A DNA stretch of 64,000 nt. Source: Faecalibacterium prausnitzii (lineage in GTDB: Bacteria; Bacillota; Clostridia; Oscillospirales; Ruminococcaceae). A program made the translations under genes and the position numbers. Below the pieces are notes generated by a model that made no database searches, was not told the DNA's origin, and saw only the letters and a program-made list of their open reading frames with translations. Location: NCBI GenBank assembly GCA_004558805.1, contig SFDE01000005.1, positions 43,630 through 107,629 on the forward strand, read 5' to 3'. Shown piece by piece: positions 61,899 through 64,000 of the stretch (position 1 is its first letter; every line of letters starts with the position of its first letter).

Positions 61899-62708
61899 TT
61901 ATGCCTTGCGGTGAGGGTCCATGCCCTGCCGCAGTTCTTTTCCCTCTTCCTGCAGCTCCCGGCGCAGGGTGTGGTCGATCTCCTTTGCCTCCTGCCGGAT
62001 GCTGTTCAGGTCCTTTTCGATCACCGGGTTCTCTTCCAGCTCCTCCCGAATGAACATCAGCCCAAAGCTGACGCTCAGCAGCACGCAGGAAAACCAGATG
62101 GTATATGCCCCCACCCTTCCGATGGCGGCACTGCCCACCCCTGCGCCCAGCGCAAAGAGGAAGATGATGCCAAAATATCGCTCAAAACGTTCCTTAGCCT
62201 TGGGGTCCCTGGTCTTGCTCCAGATGCACAGAGCTTCCACGCCGCTGCGCAGGTCCCCGATGCACATGGTGCTGGCAAAGGCATAGCCCTCCACCTTGCG
62301 GAACGCCTGCACCTGCATGGCGCAGGCAAAGGAGACCATGGCGTTTGCCGCAAGGTTTGCACTCTCCGGCAAAAGCCCCACCACAAACAGCAGCAGCACC
62401 TCCCCCAGCACCACCAGCTGCCGCCAGTGGAAGGTCTGCATCCCGTAGAGCCTCTCCCGCATCTTCTCCGCTGCCATTACCCCCAGAGCAAAAGCAGCCA
62501 GCGGCACCATATAGTGCAGCACCCGGTCCCAGTTGCCCTCCATCAGGTTAGCGCTCAGCAGCACGATGTTGCCGGTCTGTGCGTTGGCAAACACCTTGCC
62601 GCGGAAAAGATAGGTATAGGCATCCTGCAGCCCGCCGGATACCGAAAGAAAAACCGCTGTGAGAAACGACTCCGACATCTGTCCGTGGTGTCTGTGCTTC
62701 CGTTCCAT
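61899..62708 (-). CDS. YoaK family (DUF1275) membrane protein
   Basis: A 269-residue protein with about six membrane segments (TM1 near 14-34, with LSVSGGLQDAYTYLFRGKVF before AQTGNIVLLS, the DUF1275 signature). The C-terminal 55 residues are charged and probably helical (REELEENPVIEKDLNSIRQE). The family is widespread but its function is not established. ATG 62708 has an AGAAGGGG site; an in-frame ATG at 62732 has none. Convergent with the ABC fusion. Confidence 0.87.
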   Translation of the reverse strand: MERKHRHHGQMSESFLTAVFLSVSGGLQDAYTYLFRGKVFANAQTGNIVLLSANLMEGNWDRVLHYMVPLAAFALGVMAAEKMRERLYGMQTFHWRQLVVLGEVLLLFVVGLLPESANLAANAMVSFACAMQVQAFRKVEGYAFASTMCIGDLRSGVEALCIWSKTRDPKAKERFERYFGIIFLFALGAGVGSAAIGRVGAYTIWFSCVLLSVSFGLMFIREELEENPVIEKDLNSIRQEAKEIDHTLRRELQEEGKELRQGMDPHRKA

Positions 62709-62798
62709 ATCAAACCCCTTCTTTCTGATCACCTACCTATTATAGTGCAGCTTTTGGACTGCAGTCATATCATTTTGACATTGCTGCAATACACGGTT

Positions 62799-62827
62799 TT
62801 GCATTGCCGGGCACATTGTGCTAAAAT
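62799..62827 (+). promoter_or_regulatory. Promoter of the TrmH-family gene
   Basis: -35 TTGCAT, 17-base spacer, -10 TAAAAT, with start expected near 62834 and a short leader. Confidence 0.72.
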
Positions 62828-62859
62828 AAAGACAATCTGTTTGCAAAGGAGACTCCACC

Positions 62860-63687
62860 ATGCCCAACATTATCGAGATCTCGGATCTGTCCAGCCCGGA
62901 ACTGGACGTTTACGCCCGGCTGACCCAGGCGCAGCTGCGCAACCGTCTGGAGCCGGAAAAGGGCGTTTTTATCGCCGAAAGCCCCAAGGTCATCGCCCGG
63001 GCACTGGACGCCGGGTATCAGCCCCTTTCCCTGCTGATGGAGCGCCGGCAGATCACCGGACCCGCTGCGGACATCCTGACCCGCTGCGGGGATGCGCCGG
63101 TGTACACGGCGGACCGGGAGACCCTTGCCACCCTCACCGGCTACCAGCTGACCCGGGGGGTCCTGTGCGCCTTCCACCGTCCTGCTCCCCTCAGCGCCGC
63201 CCAGATCTGCCAGAACGCACGGCGGGTCGCCGTGCTGGAGAACATCGTGGATTCCACCAACATCGGTGCCATCTTCCGCAGCGCCGCCGCCCTGAACATG
63301 GACGCTGTGCTCCTGACTCCCTCCTGCTGCGACCCCCTGTGCCGCCGTGCCGTGCGGGTGAGCATGGGTACCGTTTTTCAGGTGCCCTGGGCGCAGATCA
63401 GCGCCTCTCCTGCAGACTGGACCGACAACGGCATCCGGCAGCTCCACGCCCTCGGCTTCAAGACCGCCGCAATGGCATTGAGCGACCGCTCGGTGAGCAT
63501 CGATGACGCCGCCCTTGCGGCAGAGCCCCGCCTTGCCATCGTTCTGGGCACCGAAGGCGACGGTCTGGCACACAGCACCATTGCCGCCTGCGATTACACC
63601 GTCAAGATCCCCATGTCCCATGGCGTGGATTCCCTCAACGTTGCCGCCGCAAGTGCCGTCGCCTTCTGGCAGCTTGGCAACCGCTGA
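62860..63687 (+). CDS. TrmH/SpoU family RNA methyltransferase
   Basis: A 275-residue 2'-O-ribose methyltransferase. The N-terminal substrate-binding domain (KGVFIAESPKVIARALDAGY) is followed by the SPOUT domain with motif 1 VLENIVDSTNIGAIFRSAAA, motif 2 LAIVLGTEGDGL and motif 3 IPMSHGVDSLNVAAASAV. The target nucleotide (tRNA or 23S rRNA) cannot be determined. Start after AAAGGAG. Confidence 0.93.
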   Translation: MPNIIEISDLSSPELDVYARLTQAQLRNRLEPEKGVFIAESPKVIARALDAGYQPLSLLMERRQITGPAADILTRCGDAPVYTADRETLATLTGYQLTRGVLCAFHRPAPLSAAQICQNARRVAVLENIVDSTNIGAIFRSAAALNMDAVLLTPSCCDPLCRRAVRVSMGTVFQVPWAQISASPADWTDNGIRQLHALGFKTAAMALSDRSVSIDDAALAAEPRLAIVLGTEGDGLAHSTIAACDYTVKIPMSHGVDSLNVAAASAVAFWQLGNR

Positions 63688-63746
63688 AGGGATCTGCCAA
63701 CAGAAACGCTCTCCCCTTTTTCTGCAAAAGTTCCCCTTTAAAACGC

Positions 63747-63775
63747 TTGACAAATTTTCCAAAATGCGGTAGACT
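63747..63775 (+). promoter_or_regulatory. Promoter of the tRNA-like element and tRNA-Ala
   Basis: -35 TTGACA (perfect), 17-base spacer, -10 TAGACT, with start expected near 63782, ten bases before the tRNA-like element. Confidence 0.82.
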
Positions 63776-63792
63776 TACAGGGTCATCCGATA

Positions 63793-63883
63793 GGGGTCTA
63801 TAGTTCAGTTGGGAGTGCAAGCGTTGCATTCCCGATCTGGTGTCATAGTTCATTTGCCCCCATTCGAAATTGGGTGCTTTTTT
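63793..63883 (+). ncRNA. Degenerate tRNA-like element
   Basis: GGGGTCT, then TATAGTTCAGTTGGGAGTGC, which differs from the D-arm of the following tRNA at only a few positions, then a poorly pairing anticodon-like region and a T-arm-like CCCCA-TTCGAAA-TTGGG, whose loop fits the TTCRA consensus. It ends in TGCTTTTTT. D-stem has a U-U mismatch, no acceptor stem can be completed and spacing is too long for a tRNA. Either a tRNA pseudogene or a small tRNA-mimic RNA with its own terminator. Confidence 0.5.
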
Positions 63884-63885
63884 GT

Positions 63886-63958
63886 GGGCTCGTAGCTCAG
63901 TTGGGAGAGCGTTCGGTTCGCATCCGAAAGGTCGAGGGTTCGACTCCCTTCGAGTCCA
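63886..63958 (+). tRNA. tRNA-Ala (anticodon CGC)
   Basis: A 73-base cloverleaf without encoded CCA. Acceptor GGGCTCG/CGAGTCC includes the G3-U70 pair that defines tRNA-Ala; D-stem GCTC/GAGC, anticodon stem TTCGG/CCGAA with loop TTCGCAT (CGC at 63919-63921, reading GCG), T-stem GAGGG/CCCTT with loop TTCGACT. Discriminator A. Confidence 0.93.
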
Positions 63959-63960
63959 TA

Positions 63961-64000
63961 AAACGCCGTATCGTTTAACACGATACGGCGTTTCTTTTTG
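63961..64000 (+). terminator. Terminator after tRNA-Ala
   Basis: AAACGCCGTATCGT pairs perfectly with ACGATACGGCGTTT around a 5-base loop, followed by CTTTTTG. Confidence 0.93.

Overview
The window looks like chromosome of a GC-rich Gram-positive gut anaerobe of the Clostridia (Oscillospirales/Ruminococcaceae), most like Faecalibacterium or a close relative. The reasons are the Firmicutes-type Shine-Dalgarno sites (AAAGGAG, GGAGG), sigma-A promoters with 17-base spacers, a T-box leader on pheST, a flavodiiron protein, PPi-type phosphofructokinases, a type III glutamine synthetase, a TRAP uptake system and a galacto-N-biose/lacto-N-biose locus. I saw no phage, insertion sequence, CRISPR array or rRNA. 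Genus assignment is inference from gene content.

Layout. 1-3.8 kb: a minus-strand Gld-like ABC operon (ATPase, permease, GldG, DUF4340-like, the last cut by the window edge). 4.0 kb: rpmE. 4.5-11.2 kb: a TRAP transporter (dctPQM) plus a regulatory set of a second DctP-like lipoprotein, a YesN-type regulator and a YesM-type kinase. 11.3-16.5 kb: YcxB-like protein, a stretch of inverted repeats and a gene remnant, ZIP metal transporter, HIRAN protein with an unlisted 47-residue gene before it, rhomboid protease, CYTH protein and an RlmI-like rRNA methyltransferase. 16.5-22.8 kb: nitrogen/CTP block of glnN, a glnA-type synthetase, an ANTAR regulator and pyrG. 23.5-29.8 kb: a polyamine operon (arginine decarboxylase-like, speE, speB, carboxyspermidine dehydrogenase and decarboxylase) behind a roughly 400-base structured, terminator-bearing leader. 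29.8-37.9 kb: galacto-N-biose/lacto-N-biose use, with ABC transporter, GH112 phosphorylase, AraC regulator and NahK-like kinase. 38-39.3 kb: a GNAT-like gene and a decayed M20 peptidase. 39.3-43.1 kb: pheST with its T-box. 43.2-48.6 kb: flavodiiron protein, RmuC, transglutaminase-like and SGNH proteins. 48.9-51.5 kb: tandem phosphofructokinases. 51.6-56.1 kb: a split acyl-CoA dehydratase activase/dehydratase pair. 56.3-58.2 kb: a three-gene signalling set with a Spo0A-like C-terminal domain. 58.7-63.7 kb: MacB-like ABC fusion, YoaK-type membrane protein and a TrmH-family methyltransferase. 63.7-64 kb: a degenerate tRNA-like element and tRNA-Ala(CGC).

How the parts work together. Nitrogen assimilation (two glutamine synthetases) sits with an RNA-binding ANTAR protein, and the glnN leader carries a hairpin with the ANTAR loop signature overlapping a terminator, which suggests antitermination control. 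The polyamine genes cover arginine to agmatine to putrescine, then spermidine by the carboxyspermidine route. The GNB/LNB locus imports host-glycan disaccharides, phosphorolyses them and phosphorylates the released N-acetylhexosamine. The most unusual signals are the polyamine leader RNA, the glnN leader hairpin, the crossed inverted repeats near 11.9 kb, the tRNA-like element at 63.8 kb and the Spo0A-like regulator with a degenerate receiver.
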